A stretch of 64,000 nt of DNA, from positions 186,001 through 250,000 of the forward strand of contig JAZDFC010000004.1 in assembly GCA_043808235.1 (NCBI GenBank). The letters run 5' to 3'. Origin of the DNA: JAZDFC01 sp043808235 (GTDB lineage Bacteria > Bacteroidota > Ignavibacteria > Ignavibacteriales > Melioribacteraceae). The position numbers and the translations under genes are program-made. Shown here piece by piece: positions 36,401 through 45,294 of the stretch. Every line of letters begins with the position of its first letter. The stretch's first letter is position 1. The notes below the pieces were generated by a model that was not told the DNA's origin, did no database searches, and was given only the letters and a program-made list of their open reading frames with translations.

Positions 36401-36526
36401 TCCTTCATTAACAGTTATTTTTTCAACGCGTTCGTTGGTTATTTGAGCTGAGAGTACATCGACCAAAAGAAAAAACAGCATTAATGGCAACGATATTCTT
36501 TTGATTAAACTTATATAATTTTTCAT
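33449..36526 (-). CDS. Propeller sensor histidine kinase (Reg_prop, Y_Y_Y, HisKA_3)
   Basis: With the ATG at 36526 this is 1025 residues with a canonical signal peptide ending LSAQ; an upstream in-frame start at 36553 would add nine residues and spoil it. Regulator-propeller repeats (GLSQNYIYDIFQDSRGFLW and similar) fill the periplasmic part up to about 680, then a Y_Y_Y domain (about 690-775), a membrane segment near 785-803, and a HisKA_3 domain with His838 (AMELHDSIGQN) plus HATPase motifs DNGTGI and GKGLGVSSMFER. It heads the module regulator (32721), receiver (31954), cargo (28377), cargo (26307). Confidence 0.92.
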   Translation of the reverse strand: MKNYISLIKRISLPLMLFFLLVDVLSAQITNERVEKITVNEGLSQNYIYDIFQDSRGFLWIGTKDGLNRYDGYNFKVYRSVPHDSTSLSNNNVQVITEDIAGNLWVATIGGGLNRFNRTDDNFTRFLHNPLDSNSISDNFITSIYCYDTLGVWFGSNKGHIDYFNRQLRKFTHYNFEQFSVKNFGENNILKLYQDSKNILWIASGLGGFDCLDLSSGKVDHLIDSKLPPDILDQKYFSSFLVDSNDIFWIACFSGLIKFNSRTKQTEILQFKNQANQALKIFTILKSREGYLWLISQNDVIRFDPSSNSYDFIIKEYPENFTSASFLDSSGILWIGSQGYGIVKIDPGDLRFNSKPGSFLSFIYGRVYEKFEKTGMDLINYNERGKDFCSVIRDNSGNIWFAKHFWGLYKISKDTKTITRFNTGEIGLSNLMRFIDRVFQDRNGGIWVTTIGGIDKFNETDKSFKHYQIYTDSTTDKFAVNKSGYPDITAIYQDKKNIFWLGTPTLGLVRFDPTIQNVKYYHYDSGDKFSLNNNFILTIAEDPIDPENILWIGTEGGGLNRFDKTNEKFTHFTIDEGLPNNVVYGILSDKNGFLWISTNKGISKFDPVNFTFRNYDISDGLQSNEFNRNEYFKTEEGEMFFGGISGFNHFYPEKISVNKTIPQLVFTDFQLSRNSISFGDNNPILTKPIWETDKIILHYYDNIITFEFAALEFSSPGKNKYAYKLEGLHEDWIDNGNSRMATFTNLDPGEYVFRVKGSNADGIWNEKGISLRLIILPPFWQTWWFMILALLIILGSTGYFVKRKITLVKLERFNQQEFSRRLIESQEMERKRIAMELHDSIGQNLLIIKNKLLSGIRNFKKEEKDLNPFEEATKIAGETLKEIREISYHLRPQHLDHLGLTMAIEEIIEKVSNSTEVKIGFSFENINNTLSKENEINFYRIVQEGLNNIIKHSGATEAFVTIKKENNTIELTIKDNGTGIKSDEISKGKGLGVSSMFERARMLGGELKISNIGNNGTLLSLKISV

Positions 36527-36737
36527 TACTGTTAGTATGAATTTAGGGACCAAAAAAAATTACCAACCAAAATAAGGAAATATTTGTCTGTGAAAAATAA
36601 ATTTAAATGAGAGCTGAAATGAACATAACACTTTTCAGCCAATTATTGCAAGTAGTAAACAGAAAACATTTTAAATCATTTGTAGGGAATGGTTTGTAAC
36701 CATTATGAAGTGGGCATTTTTTTGAATCACTTTTTTA

Positions 36738-36788
36738 AAACCTCCAAGGTTTGGACTTGCCCGCCGTGGCAGGAAACCCTGGAGGTTT
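36738..36788 (-). terminator. Hairpin after the 1001-residue cargo gene
   Basis: Fifteen-base arms AAACCTCCAAGGTTT and AAACCCTGGAGGTTT (one G-T/mismatch) around a 21-base loop, ten bases past the stop codon. Same family as 18221 and 40101. The flanking GTGGGCATTTTTTT at 36708 is a relic of the AATGCCC hairpin seen in the duplicated cassettes. Confidence 0.65.
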
Positions 36789-36798
36789 CTTTCAAATA

Positions 36799-39700
36799 TT
36801 ACTTCAATAATATTAATTTCTTCGTCGCTGTAAAACTACCTGCGTTTAATTGATAAAAATAGATACCGCTGGAAAGATTTGAAGCATCAAATTTTACTTC
36901 GTAATTCCCGGCGGGTTTGCTTTCATTTACAAGCGTTGCAACTTCATTCCCGAGTATATCATACACTCGTAGAGACGCCATATATGGCGTCTCTACAGCC
37001 GGGATGGAATATTTTATTGTTGTACTCGGATTAAACGGATTCGGGTAGTTCTGTGATAGTTCGAACGATTTCGGTAGTTCGTTCAATTCAACTTCCACAA
37101 TATCCGAGTAAGAGAATGAACCATCTATATCAATTTGTTTTAATCTGTATGAATACTTCCCGGTAGTTATTTCATTATCCGTAAACAAGTATTCTTTTAT
37201 AGAATTGCTGTTACCGTGTCCTTCCACAAAACCAATTGTTTCAAAACCTCCGAGGTTTTGATTCCCATTGTCATCCTCCAAATCTCGGAGGTTTACAGCA
37301 CGTTCAATTTCAAATCCGTAATTATTCACTTCTGTTGCTGTCTGCCAGTGGATTGTGACTTTGCCTTTGGAAACTGAAGCGGTTAAAGAAGTAAGCTCAA
37401 CCGGCAGCGCAGCATCCGCAGGATATTGCCATTGGAAATACGGGTAACCATTGTTTCTCCCGTTCCCAATATTCCAAATTTCATTCGTGCCGTTAGCACT
37501 TTCCCCGTAAAAATCCCAGCCAGCACTAGTAAAAGTTGATAGAGTTATCATTTCTGCTGTAGTTTTACCAACAACTCCTGCACCGCCTGCACTGGTCGCT
37601 TTGCCTGATGTTTCTGTGTCCCAAAACGAAATTGTTATACTAATATTCGAATTCCCGGTAAAGCCGCCGACATAAGGACCTCCGGCAGTAACCAAACCCT
37701 TTGAATAGCAATAGCTTAAACTACCTCCGCCAATTTCTCCGACAAAACCACCGGTTCTATTATATCCTATAACCGAAGCGGTTGAATAACAGTTGGCAAC
37801 ATTGGATTGCAAAAGGAGACCGAAAAGACCGCCAATACTCGAAGTACTTCCCGTAACAGACCCTGTTGAATAACATTTGCTTATACTGCTAGTATTTGCA
37901 ATACCAACGAGTCCGCCAATATAGTCTAAAGTCCCCATAATATTAATATCAACCAGTCCAAGATTTTGAATTACTGCACCTGTATTTGTCTTACCGAAAA
38001 AGCCGAGGTAGTTTGTCGAACTTCTGTTTATAAATAATCCGCTTATAGTATGCCCGTCTCCATCATAAGTGCCGGTGAAGTTGGTTGTGTTATTTCCTAT
38101 TGGTGACCAGCCTTTATTGCCATCCCATGTTGAGGAGCTGGAAGCATCAATATCTGCAGTTTGTTTATAATAAGAACCCCATTTACTGCTATTTAACGAT
38201 AACCAATTGAGATTATCTAAATTGGCAATTAAATATGGGTCGCCACTTGTTCCGCTGCCAGTAGGAGTGAATGATGAAATCCAATTTGAAGCCGAGCCGG
38301 ATAATGCGAAATTAGTTAATACACCAAATGTTTTTGCCGAAGTTGTTAATGACCAATCGCTCTCAACCGATAGATCATTTAATACCACTACATTACTATT
38401 ACTTCCTTCTGCCGTGCCTTGGTTAAAATTATAGTAGGCTACTAAGCCGGATTCGGTTCCTGCAAGTGAAGTGAACATATAAGCCTGAATATTTGCCTGA
38501 CTTCTTACTATATTCCAAATCCTTACCTCGTCCATTCTGCCATTAAAATAATTACATAAAGCATCTGCAAGTCCGGCACCTTGAACGCCTAATAATGCAG
38601 GTTGAACTGTGCTGTTAAGATCAGGATTAATTGTTCCGCGGTATGTTAAAGTTACCAATTGCCCATTGATATAAAGTTTTAATTTATCCGCATTATTCAC
38701 CCCAGCGCCGTCGTAAACCATAGCAAGGTGAAACCAATTACCCGTTGAAATCGGAGCTGTTGTTGTATATGCCCGGGAATCAGTACCATCATTAGTGCCG
38801 CCTTGTTCTATTGTAATCTGTAAATTTCCGGTTGTATATTCTTGAATCTGAGTCCTACTATTTATGTTATAATATTTTGAAAATAATGTCTCATCCTCGC
38901 CCCAAGTATTAACATTTGCCCACATTTCAATTGTAAGTGCGTCTGCATCGTCTATTTCTTCACTTAAACCGGCAAGATTTACATAGTCATCAGTTCCGTC
39001 AAACTGCAGGCAATTATCTTCGGCAGTTGGATAAACTCTTGAAACCCAATTTGATGTTGCCCCGGTTAACGCAAAATTTGTAAGGGTTCCTACATGATTT
39101 GCACCACTACTGGATTTATCAAACAAAGTAGTAACACCTGAATTATTCCCTTCTGCAGTTCCTTCATCAAAATGATAACTTGCCAACAAACCGGTTCGAG
39201 TACCAAGCGTTGAGTTCATATATTCTTGAATCTGATTCTGCGTTCTTGCAACATTCCAAATACGAAATTCATCCAATTTGCCGCCAAAGTATTCAGTAGG
39301 GCTGGCGCCCGTCTTCTTTCCTAATAATAAAGGATAAGTTGAATTACTTATATTCCAATTAGCTTGTGCAGAACCTATCTCTGTTCCATTTTGATAAAAC
39401 TTAATCGTCCCTGGTGAGCCGGCTGAACCGGCTGAACCGGTAATTGCAAAATGAACCCATGTGTTTTTATACGACGATATTTCAGCATAAATCTCCCCAT
39501 CATTTAAAAAAAGGTAAATTTTATCATTAGAATCAGGCTCTATACTAACCTCAAAGTAGCGATTAGTCCCAATAGAAAAGATTCTTGGGTAAACACCAAT
39601 TTCTGCCTTTGTAATATACTGCCACCATTCAACTGTGAAATTTCCCGATCCAAACACCCAATCACTACTTGCCGGGATAGAAACATAATCATCAGTTCCG

Positions 39701-39804
39701 TCAAAACTTAAACAGTTATTTACTTGAGCAAAAATGCTCTGGGTAGAAAATAAGCATATAAATGCAAAGGCGAGTAATAGCTTCTTTAACATATTCTTCT
39801 CCAT
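36799..39804 (-). CDS. Giant T9SS cargo protein, two LamG domains and GLUG block
   Basis: A 1001-residue secreted protein with signal peptide (about 1-26, ending IFAQ). It carries two LamG domains (about 30-235 and 265-500; both with the F-D-G-T-D-D-Y-V start and F-R-I-W-N-V-A-R-T-like DEVRIWN end), a GLUG block (about 560-720), the LPVELTSLTA Ig-like domain from about 800 and a sorting domain with QNYPNPFNPST. Related in sequence to the 28377-31931 protein. No kinase or regulator gene adjoins it: the gap upstream is cassette B (39825-40141), which shares promoter-like elements with the metallophosphoesterase gene. In-frame elements lie at 36969 and 37243; unlike its paralogues it has no GTAGAGAC insertion before QNYPNPFNP. 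Confidence 0.92.
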   Translation of the reverse strand: MEKNMLKKLLLAFAFICLFSTQSIFAQVNNCLSFDGTDDYVSIPASSDWVFGSGNFTVEWWQYITKAEIGVYPRIFSIGTNRYFEVSIEPDSNDKIYLFLNDGEIYAEISSYKNTWVHFAITGSAGSAGSPGTIKFYQNGTEIGSAQANWNISNSTYPLLLGKKTGASPTEYFGGKLDEFRIWNVARTQNQIQEYMNSTLGTRTGLLASYHFDEGTAEGNNSGVTTLFDKSSSGANHVGTLTNFALTGATSNWVSRVYPTAEDNCLQFDGTDDYVNLAGLSEEIDDADALTIEMWANVNTWGEDETLFSKYYNINSRTQIQEYTTGNLQITIEQGGTNDGTDSRAYTTTAPISTGNWFHLAMVYDGAGVNNADKLKLYINGQLVTLTYRGTINPDLNSTVQPALLGVQGAGLADALCNYFNGRMDEVRIWNIVRSQANIQAYMFTSLAGTESGLVAYYNFNQGTAEGSNSNVVVLNDLSVESDWSLTTSAKTFGVLTNFALSGSASNWISSFTPTGSGTSGDPYLIANLDNLNWLSLNSSKWGSYYKQTADIDASSSSTWDGNKGWSPIGNNTTNFTGTYDGDGHTISGLFINRSSTNYLGFFGKTNTGAVIQNLGLVDINIMGTLDYIGGLVGIANTSSISKCYSTGSVTGSTSSIGGLFGLLLQSNVANCYSTASVIGYNRTGGFVGEIGGGSLSYCYSKGLVTAGGPYVGGFTGNSNISITISFWDTETSGKATSAGGAGVVGKTTAEMITLSTFTSAGWDFYGESANGTNEIWNIGNGRNNGYPYFQWQYPADAALPVELTSLTASVSKGKVTIHWQTATEVNNYGFEIERAVNLRDLEDDNGNQNLGGFETIGFVEGHGNSNSIKEYLFTDNEITTGKYSYRLKQIDIDGSFSYSDIVEVELNELPKSFELSQNYPNPFNPSTTIKYSIPAVETPYMASLRVYDILGNEVATLVNESKPAGNYEVKFDASNLSSGIYFYQLNAGSFTATKKLILLK
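36969..36996. repeat. 28-base perfect palindrome in a sorting domain, third copy
   Basis: Identical to 18432-18459 and 28559-28586, within the same 85-base identical stretch (36951-37035). Confidence 0.85.
37243..37294. repeat. AAACCTCCGAG...CTCGGAGGTTT element in the sorting-domain linker
   Basis: Eleven-base perfect inverted arms (37244-37254 and 37284-37294) around 29 bases; the first arm is itself part of an AAAACCTC-C-GAGGTTTT palindrome. Translated as NLRDLEDDNGNQNLGGFE after NNYGFEIERA. The words resemble the CCTCCAGGGTTTG hairpins found downstream of these genes. Confidence 0.65.
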
Positions 39805-39824
39805 TTAGTAAAAATAAATCAAAC

Positions 39825-40141
39825 TTCAGAACGGCTAACAAGGAAAGATTTTTGGTAAGAAGAAAATCATCATTGATAGGCGATTCCGTTAAGATTATCG
39901 ATAGAAAAAATTTTGAGTTTAGGTAGACAAATTGTAAAAGCAATTATGCAACAATGAATAAGTGGTAAACCGCAATGGAAGACCTGCCTGTAGGTAAGGC
40001 ATGTATTTGATGGAGAATTGAATTTAACTCAAATGCCCAACTTTTAACCGGAAATTTGCGATTGAAAAGTTGGGCGTTTTGAAAATATTCCAATGATAAA
40101 ACCTCAAAGGTTTGCCAAACCTTGGAGGTTTCTTCCAAACA
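39825..40141. repeat. Duplicated intergenic cassette, copy B
   Basis: Homologous along its length to 17959-18261, in the same setting: sorting-domain stop codon, CCTC...GGAGG hairpin, AATGCCC hairpin (40031-40079), conserved promoter-like block, then an exported protein's start codon. Most differences are single-base substitutions, and the AATGCCC hairpin differs most. Confidence 0.8.
40101..40129 (-). terminator. Terminator hairpin after the 1031-residue cargo gene
   Basis: Arms ACCTCAAAGGTTT and AAACCTTGGAGGT with a 3-base loop, 12 bases past the stop. Same family and spacing as 18221-18249. Confidence 0.65.
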
Positions 40142-43100
40142 TTACTTCAATAAGATTAATTTCTTCGTCGCAGTAAAACTGCCTGCGTTTAATTGATAAA
40201 AATAAATTCCGCTGGAAAGATTCGAAGCGTCAAATTTTACTTCGTAATTCCCGGCAGGTTTACTTTCATTTATAAGCGTTGCAACTTTTTTACCAAGTAT
40301 ATCGTATACTTTTAGTTGCACTTCACTGACAACTGGTAACTGAAAACTGATAACCGTACTTGGATTAAACGGATTCGGGTAGTTCTGCGTTAACGAAAAA
40401 GATGTCGGTACAACTTCTTCTTTTATTGTCGTAATCGAATAGTTGACTTTAAATTTACCGGTACCGGAATAATAAGAAGTATTTCCAGCATCATCTTTTG
40501 AACGCACTTTCCAGAAATAATTTTTTCCGTTCTCCAAACCATCAACCTGGATATTTGATTTATCCGAACTGAAAATTTTTGCGTTTTCAAAATTTGCATT
40601 ATCAGCAACTTGAATTTCGTAAGTCGAGTTTACGGTTGCTGATGTTGGCAAATACCAGAATAATTCTGTGGAAGCAGTTCTTACAGTTACTGAATTTGAC
40701 GGGCTGCCGGTCACAGGCTGAACCGGTGAATTGTTCGAAGCCATTGAAAATAGTTCGGGTATTGACCAATCGGATTTTTGCGAACCGCTGACAGATCTTA
40801 CTCTCCATTTGTATTGTACCCCATCGACTAATGCGGAATCAATTGCAAAGGACATTGTGGATGAAGTCGCATAATCTTCCGTCCAGGTTGTATCGCTGGC
40901 AGGCATATATTGGATTTCATAAGTCAATCCTTCGCCGGATGCGTTAAGATACCAATACAAAACTGGGGGATTGATATAATTTGTTGTATTGCCAATAGGC
41001 CAGGATAAAATCGGGATAACCGGTGCACCTATTGTGTTTTCAGCCATTGTAAATAATGCAGGAGTTGACCAATCGGATTTTTCCGAACCCAGAACGGATC
41101 TTACTCTCCACATATATTGAATTCCACGTGTTAGTTCGGAGGCAAAAGTAAATGCCATAATTGAAGAAGTTGAATAATCTTCAGGCCAGGTTTCAGCGCT
41201 TGCCGGTACACATTGGACTTCATATGTCAATCCGGGATCGTTTACACCAAGATACCAATACAATGTAGGTGGATTATTATACTCTGTTGGATTGTCAATA
41301 GGCCATGCAGCTATCGGTACTACCGGTCCACCGGGAGTATTCGCAACCATCGTAAATAATTCCGGGGCTGACCATTCGGATTTTTCTGTATCCAGAACAG
41401 ATCTTACTCTCCACATATATTGAACTCCGCCGGTTAGTCCGGAAGTAAATGTAAAGGACATTGTGGATGAAGTTTCAAAACTTTCCGGCCATTCTGATTC
41501 GCTGGCGGGAATGCATTGGATTTCATATGATAATCCGGCATCATATACACCCAGATACCAATACAATGTTGGCGGATTATTATATTCAGTTGGATCGCCA
41601 ATAGGCCACGATAATATCGGCACTACAGGTCCGCCTGCCGTATTTAAAACCATAGTAAAAAATTCCGGCGCTGACCATTCGGATTTTTCTTCGCCACTAA
41701 CTGATCTTACTCTCCATGCATATTGAACTCCGCCCATTAGTCCTGATTCAAAAGTATAGGACATTGTGGATGAAGTTGCATAGTCTTCCGGCCATGCTGG
41801 TTCGCTGGCAGGCATACACTGGATTTCATAAGTTAATCCGGTTGTTGAGGTTCCCAAATACCAATATAACGTTGGGGGATTGATATACTCTGTTGGATTT
41901 CCAATAGGCCACGATGCTATCGGCACAACCGGTCCTTCAGGTGGATTTTCAACCATCGTAAATAATTCCGGAGTTGACCATTCGGATTTTGTTGTAGGAT
42001 TTGTAACTGATCTTACTCTCCATGCATATTGAGCTCCACCTGTTAAGGCAGCAGGAAGAGGATATGACATATCGGATGAAGTCGCATATTCTTCCGGCCA
42101 TACTAAATCAGTTGCAGGAATACATTGTATTTCATATGTCAAACCGGGATCATATACTCCCAAATACCAATTCAACGTTGGCGGATTAACATACATTGTC
42201 GGATTTCCTACAGGCCATGATGCAATTGGGATTGGTCCGTCCGTTACATTTTCAATATTTTCAAATTCGTATGCGCCCATATCAACTGTTCCATCAAGTA
42301 TTCTGTCGTTACCGTCGAGATCAGTTGCAGCGTCCATCCAGGTATTATATAATCCGGCATTAATAAGAGTTGAAGAATTTGATAAATGATAATCACCTGT
42401 ACCCGCATTAACAAATAGCGGATCATCGGAAATGTTTCCTGTTCCGGTATAGAGAGGAGTTGTGCAACTGTATGAAAGACTATTTCCATGTCCTGCATCG
42501 ATAATAAAATTCTCGCTGCCGGTATTAAAATAGATGACAGAGTTTTCAACAACGCCATTGTTCCAAAGTCTAATTCCGGCCCCATCGGTTGCGGTGTTAT
42601 TTGTGATAGTACAATTTTGAACTGTTCCTTGACTCCAAATATTTACACCGCCTCCGTGAGGAGTGGCTGTATTTCCGGTAATTAAACAACCGCGAGCAGT
42701 TCCATTAAAAAAGCGTATACCGCCGCCCCAATCAGCAGTATTATTTCTAATAATACAATTATTTACAATCCCTGCATTATCAAGTGCAACTCCGCCGCCG
42801 TCTCTGGCAGCGCAATTTTCAATAATACAATTTTGAACAGTTCCGTTATCGCACTGAACACCTCCACCATACCCGGTAGTATAACCGTTCGTAATTGTGA
42901 ATCCATCGATTACCACACCTGAATTAGTGAGATGGAAACCGCGTGTTACATTATTTCCGTCAATTGTTGTAAACGAATTACCATTTCTACTCTTAACGGT
43001 TATCGCTTTATTTACAGAGATGTAAGTGGTTAGTACGAAAACGCCGTCATCAACAAGAACCATGTCGCCGGCAATCGCCGCATCAACTGCAACTTGAATA

Positions 43101-43237
43101 CTTGTTGCAGCTGTCGCCCAGCTATCATAGGGCGGTGTGCTACTTCCACCCGCAGACACATACAAAGTGCTTTGAGCGAAGTGATTATTAAATGAGAATA
43201 ATAAAACCAGGAAAAAAGGAATGAAGATTTTTTTCAT
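40142..43237 (-). CDS. T9SS cargo protein, beta-helix plus five tandem fibronectin-like repeats
   Basis: A 1031-residue secreted protein with signal peptide (1-22, ending HFAQ). The N-terminal part (about 25-325) is a right-handed beta-helix with repeats like GTVQNCTITNNTATDGAG. Five close tandem repeats of about 99 residues follow (about 335-830), each with PIASWPIGNPTEY, NPPTLYWYLG, YEIQC-PAS, QYAWRVRSV and KSEWSAPE-FTM; a sixth, diverged fibronectin-like unit precedes the sorting domain (QNYPNPFNPST, end TKKLILLK). Unlike the other four minus-strand cargo genes it lacks in-frame palindromes in the tail, and its tail segments are shorter, so it serves as the uninterrupted reference. No regulator gene adjoins it. 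Confidence 0.92.
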   Translation of the reverse strand: MKKIFIPFFLVLLFSFNNHFAQSTLYVSAGGSSTPPYDSWATAATSIQVAVDAAIAGDMVLVDDGVFVLTTYISVNKAITVKSRNGNSFTTIDGNNVTRGFHLTNSGVVIDGFTITNGYTTGYGGGVQCDNGTVQNCIIENCAARDGGGVALDNAGIVNNCIIRNNTADWGGGIRFFNGTARGCLITGNTATPHGGGVNIWSQGTVQNCTITNNTATDGAGIRLWNNGVVENSVIYFNTGSENFIIDAGHGNSLSYSCTTPLYTGTGNISDDPLFVNAGTGDYHLSNSSTLINAGLYNTWMDAATDLDGNDRILDGTVDMGAYEFENIENVTDGPIPIASWPVGNPTMYVNPPTLNWYLGVYDPGLTYEIQCIPATDLVWPEEYATSSDMSYPLPAALTGGAQYAWRVRSVTNPTTKSEWSTPELFTMVENPPEGPVVPIASWPIGNPTEYINPPTLYWYLGTSTTGLTYEIQCMPASEPAWPEDYATSSTMSYTFESGLMGGVQYAWRVRSVSGEEKSEWSAPEFFTMVLNTAGGPVVPILSWPIGDPTEYNNPPTLYWYLGVYDAGLSYEIQCIPASESEWPESFETSSTMSFTFTSGLTGGVQYMWRVRSVLDTEKSEWSAPELFTMVANTPGGPVVPIAAWPIDNPTEYNNPPTLYWYLGVNDPGLTYEVQCVPASAETWPEDYSTSSIMAFTFASELTRGIQYMWRVRSVLGSEKSDWSTPALFTMAENTIGAPVIPILSWPIGNTTNYINPPVLYWYLNASGEGLTYEIQYMPASDTTWTEDYATSSTMSFAIDSALVDGVQYKWRVRSVSGSQKSDWSIPELFSMASNNSPVQPVTGSPSNSVTVRTASTELFWYLPTSATVNSTYEIQVADNANFENAKIFSSDKSNIQVDGLENGKNYFWKVRSKDDAGNTSYYSGTGKFKVNYSITTIKEEVVPTSFSLTQNYPNPFNPSTVISFQLPVVSEVQLKVYDILGKKVATLINESKPAGNYEVKFDASNLSSGIYFYQLNAGSFTATKKLILLK

Positions 43238-43751
43238 ATCTACTCCATGTAAATTAATTAAATTTTTTAATGACTGTATAAAACCACATTACTCCATAAA
43301 TATCATTTGTTCATGGATTTGAAATCATTCAGTTACTGAGAAAAGCCTATTACCTTATTACCGCTTTTACTAAATAACTATCGGCACATGAAAGCATAAA
43401 TTTTAACTTTAATGCGCTAATACTTTATTTTTTTTAGAACGTAACTTTTTTGTAACGGTATTTTTGTGTAATCGTTTTTAAATAATCTTCTCTATTAATG
43501 ATTAGTGAAGTGGTTAATCAATACCAATGCCATGCATTTGTTCAGTTTTAGATTGAATTCGAAGATTTGGTTCGAAGGAGTTTCTCTATTTGAGATAAAG
43601 AAACAAACTGAGACATTCGAATGATTAAATGTCTATCGGAATGAAGGTGCGGTATAATTTAATTCCCATTATCAGAGGCAAATAATTGACAGATAATATT
43701 GAAAATAATGTTCGGTTTTATTATCCCGTGCAGCGAATGAGAAACGGATAT
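43238..43751. other. Gene-free gap upstream of the beta-helix cargo gene
   Basis: About 510 AT-rich bases between the cargo gene start and the glnA terminator. Open frames here are short and not protein-like. I see no recognisable promoter box, riboswitch or repeat. Confidence 0.5.
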
Positions 43752-43783
43752 AAAAAAAGGAGTACCACTAGTCAAGGTACTCC
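43752..43783 (-). terminator. Rho-independent terminator of glnA
   Basis: Eight-base perfect arms GGAGTACC and GGTACTCC (43759-43783) with a 9-base loop, followed on the minus strand by seven T residues. It is about 65 bases past the glnA stop. Confidence 0.85.
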
Positions 43784-43847
43784 TCATCATGGGGGTTTTA
43801 TATGGCAAAACCGATTTGTTGAAAACCGGCTTTGTTTTCAAATTTAA

Positions 43848-45281
43848 TTAAACATCATAATACATTGCGAATTCAAACGGATGCGGCTGGAGAGCCATTG
43901 CTTTAATTTCTTTTTCATATTTATAATTAATCCATGTTTGAATTACGTCTTCAGTGAATACGTCGCCTTTCAATAAATATTCGTGATCATCTGCCAAATG
44001 TTGCAGTACGTGACTTAATGATTCCGGTGTCTGTGGTACGCTTGCCAATTCTTCCGGCGGCATATCATAAATATCTTTATCAAGCGGATCGCCCGGATCA
44101 ATTCTATTCAGTACGCCATCCAGACCAGCCATTAAAATAGCGGAAAAAGCTAAATAAGGATTAGCAGAAGGATCGGGGCATCGGAATTCAACTCTTTTAG
44201 CTTTCGGATTTGAAGAGTACATAGGGATTCTGCATGCAGCGCTTCTATTTCTCTGTGAATAAGCGAGTCTTACAGGCGCTTCGAAACCGGGTACAAGTCT
44301 CTTGTAAGAATTGGTTGTTGGGTTAGTGAAAGCAAGTAGCGAGTTTGCATGTTTTAACAATCCGCCTATAAAATAAAGAGCCATTTCGCTTAATCCTGCA
44401 TAGCCGTTGCCTGCAAATAATGGTTTGCCTGCTTTCCACAAACTTACGTGAACGTGCATACCGCTTCCGTTATCGCCAACCAAAGGTTTGGGCATATAAG
44501 TTACGGTTTTGCCGTTTGCTTTTGCGGTGTTCTTTACAAAATATTTGAAGAGCAATAAATTATCTGCAGCTTTTAACAATGGCTGGAATCTGAGATCTAT
44601 TTCGCATTGTCCGCCTGTTGCAACTTCGTGATGCTGCGCTTCAATGGGTACGCCGATATTCATTAAATTTGTAACCATTTCATTTCGAAGATCATTCAAT
44701 GCATCTGTAGGAGGAACCGGAAAATATCCTTCTTTGTAACGTGGTTTGTATCCCAGGTTGGGTTGCTCTTCGCGACCCGAATTCCATCTTCCTTCGATAG
44801 AATCTACAAAATAAAAAGCGCTGTTTGGTGTTGAATCGAATCTAACATCGTCGAAAATAAAAAATTCAGCTTCCGGTCCAAAATAGCCTGTGTCGGCGAG
44901 TCCGGTTGATTTGAGATAAGCCTCAGCTTTCTGAGCTATGTTACGAGGGCAGCGGGAATATTTTTCTTTTGTTGCCGGTTCATAAACATCGCATATCAGG
45001 CTTAATGTTGGAGCCTTAATAAAAGGATCAATAAATGAGCTATCCGGATCAGGAATAATAAGCATATCGCTTTCATGTATTTGTTTCCAGCCCCGGATTG
45101 ACGAACCGTCAAAACCATAACCGTTTTCGAAACTTGACGCGTCGAATTCGGTTACAGGAACCGTGAAGTGCTGCCATTGACCGGGGAAATCCATGAATTT
45201 AAAATCTATGAATTTTATACCCTTTTCTTTTACCGTGTTTAGCACGCTGTCGATAGATGATAAAGATTTAACTTTTGTCAT
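43848..45281 (-). CDS. glnA: Glutamine synthetase, type I
   Basis: GSI makes glutamine from glutamate, ammonia and ATP. The 477-residue length is typical of GSI. Visible motifs are GYGFDGSSIRGW, GPEAEFFIFDD, the ATP-site NGSGMHVHVS, the YSQRNRSAACRIP segment, VEFRCPDPSANPYLAFSAIL with the catalytic arginine, and DKDIYDMPPEE, which keeps the tyrosine that is adenylylated in the GSI-beta subtype. Whether adenylylation occurs is not shown here, as no glnE is in the window. It lies 13 bases downstream of an Lrp/AsnC regulator gene, most likely one operon, and ends at a strong terminator. Confidence 0.96.
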   Translation of the reverse strand: MTKVKSLSSIDSVLNTVKEKGIKFIDFKFMDFPGQWQHFTVPVTEFDASSFENGYGFDGSSIRGWKQIHESDMLIIPDPDSSFIDPFIKAPTLSLICDVYEPATKEKYSRCPRNIAQKAEAYLKSTGLADTGYFGPEAEFFIFDDVRFDSTPNSAFYFVDSIEGRWNSGREEQPNLGYKPRYKEGYFPVPPTDALNDLRNEMVTNLMNIGVPIEAQHHEVATGGQCEIDLRFQPLLKAADNLLLFKYFVKNTAKANGKTVTYMPKPLVGDNGSGMHVHVSLWKAGKPLFAGNGYAGLSEMALYFIGGLLKHANSLLAFTNPTTNSYKRLVPGFEAPVRLAYSQRNRSAACRIPMYSSNPKAKRVEFRCPDPSANPYLAFSAILMAGLDGVLNRIDPGDPLDKDIYDMPPEELASVPQTPESLSHVLQHLADDHEYLLKGDVFTEDVIQTWINYKYEKEIKAMALQPHPFEFAMYYDV

Positions 45282-45294
45282 TAAATTCTCCTAA

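Noticed and set aside
28377..36526. Possible polysaccharide utilisation locus, because propeller sensors are typical of such loci
   Set aside because: No SusC/SusD pair, glycan-degrading enzyme or sugar transporter was found near the sensors; the adjacent genes are adhesin-like T9SS cargo.
39716..40138. Two short minus-strand frames (39716-39943, 39944-40138) in the duplicated cassette
   Set aside because: The homologous cassette at 17959-18261 does not keep these frames open, so they are chance openings.
40245..42240. Regular 300-base periodicity that could suggest a repeat array
   Set aside because: It is a single open frame with tandem fibronectin-like protein repeats; units are far too long for CRISPR and have no unique spacers.
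43659..43841. 60-codon minus-strand frame after glnA
   Set aside because: It spans the glnA terminator and has no recognisable features.
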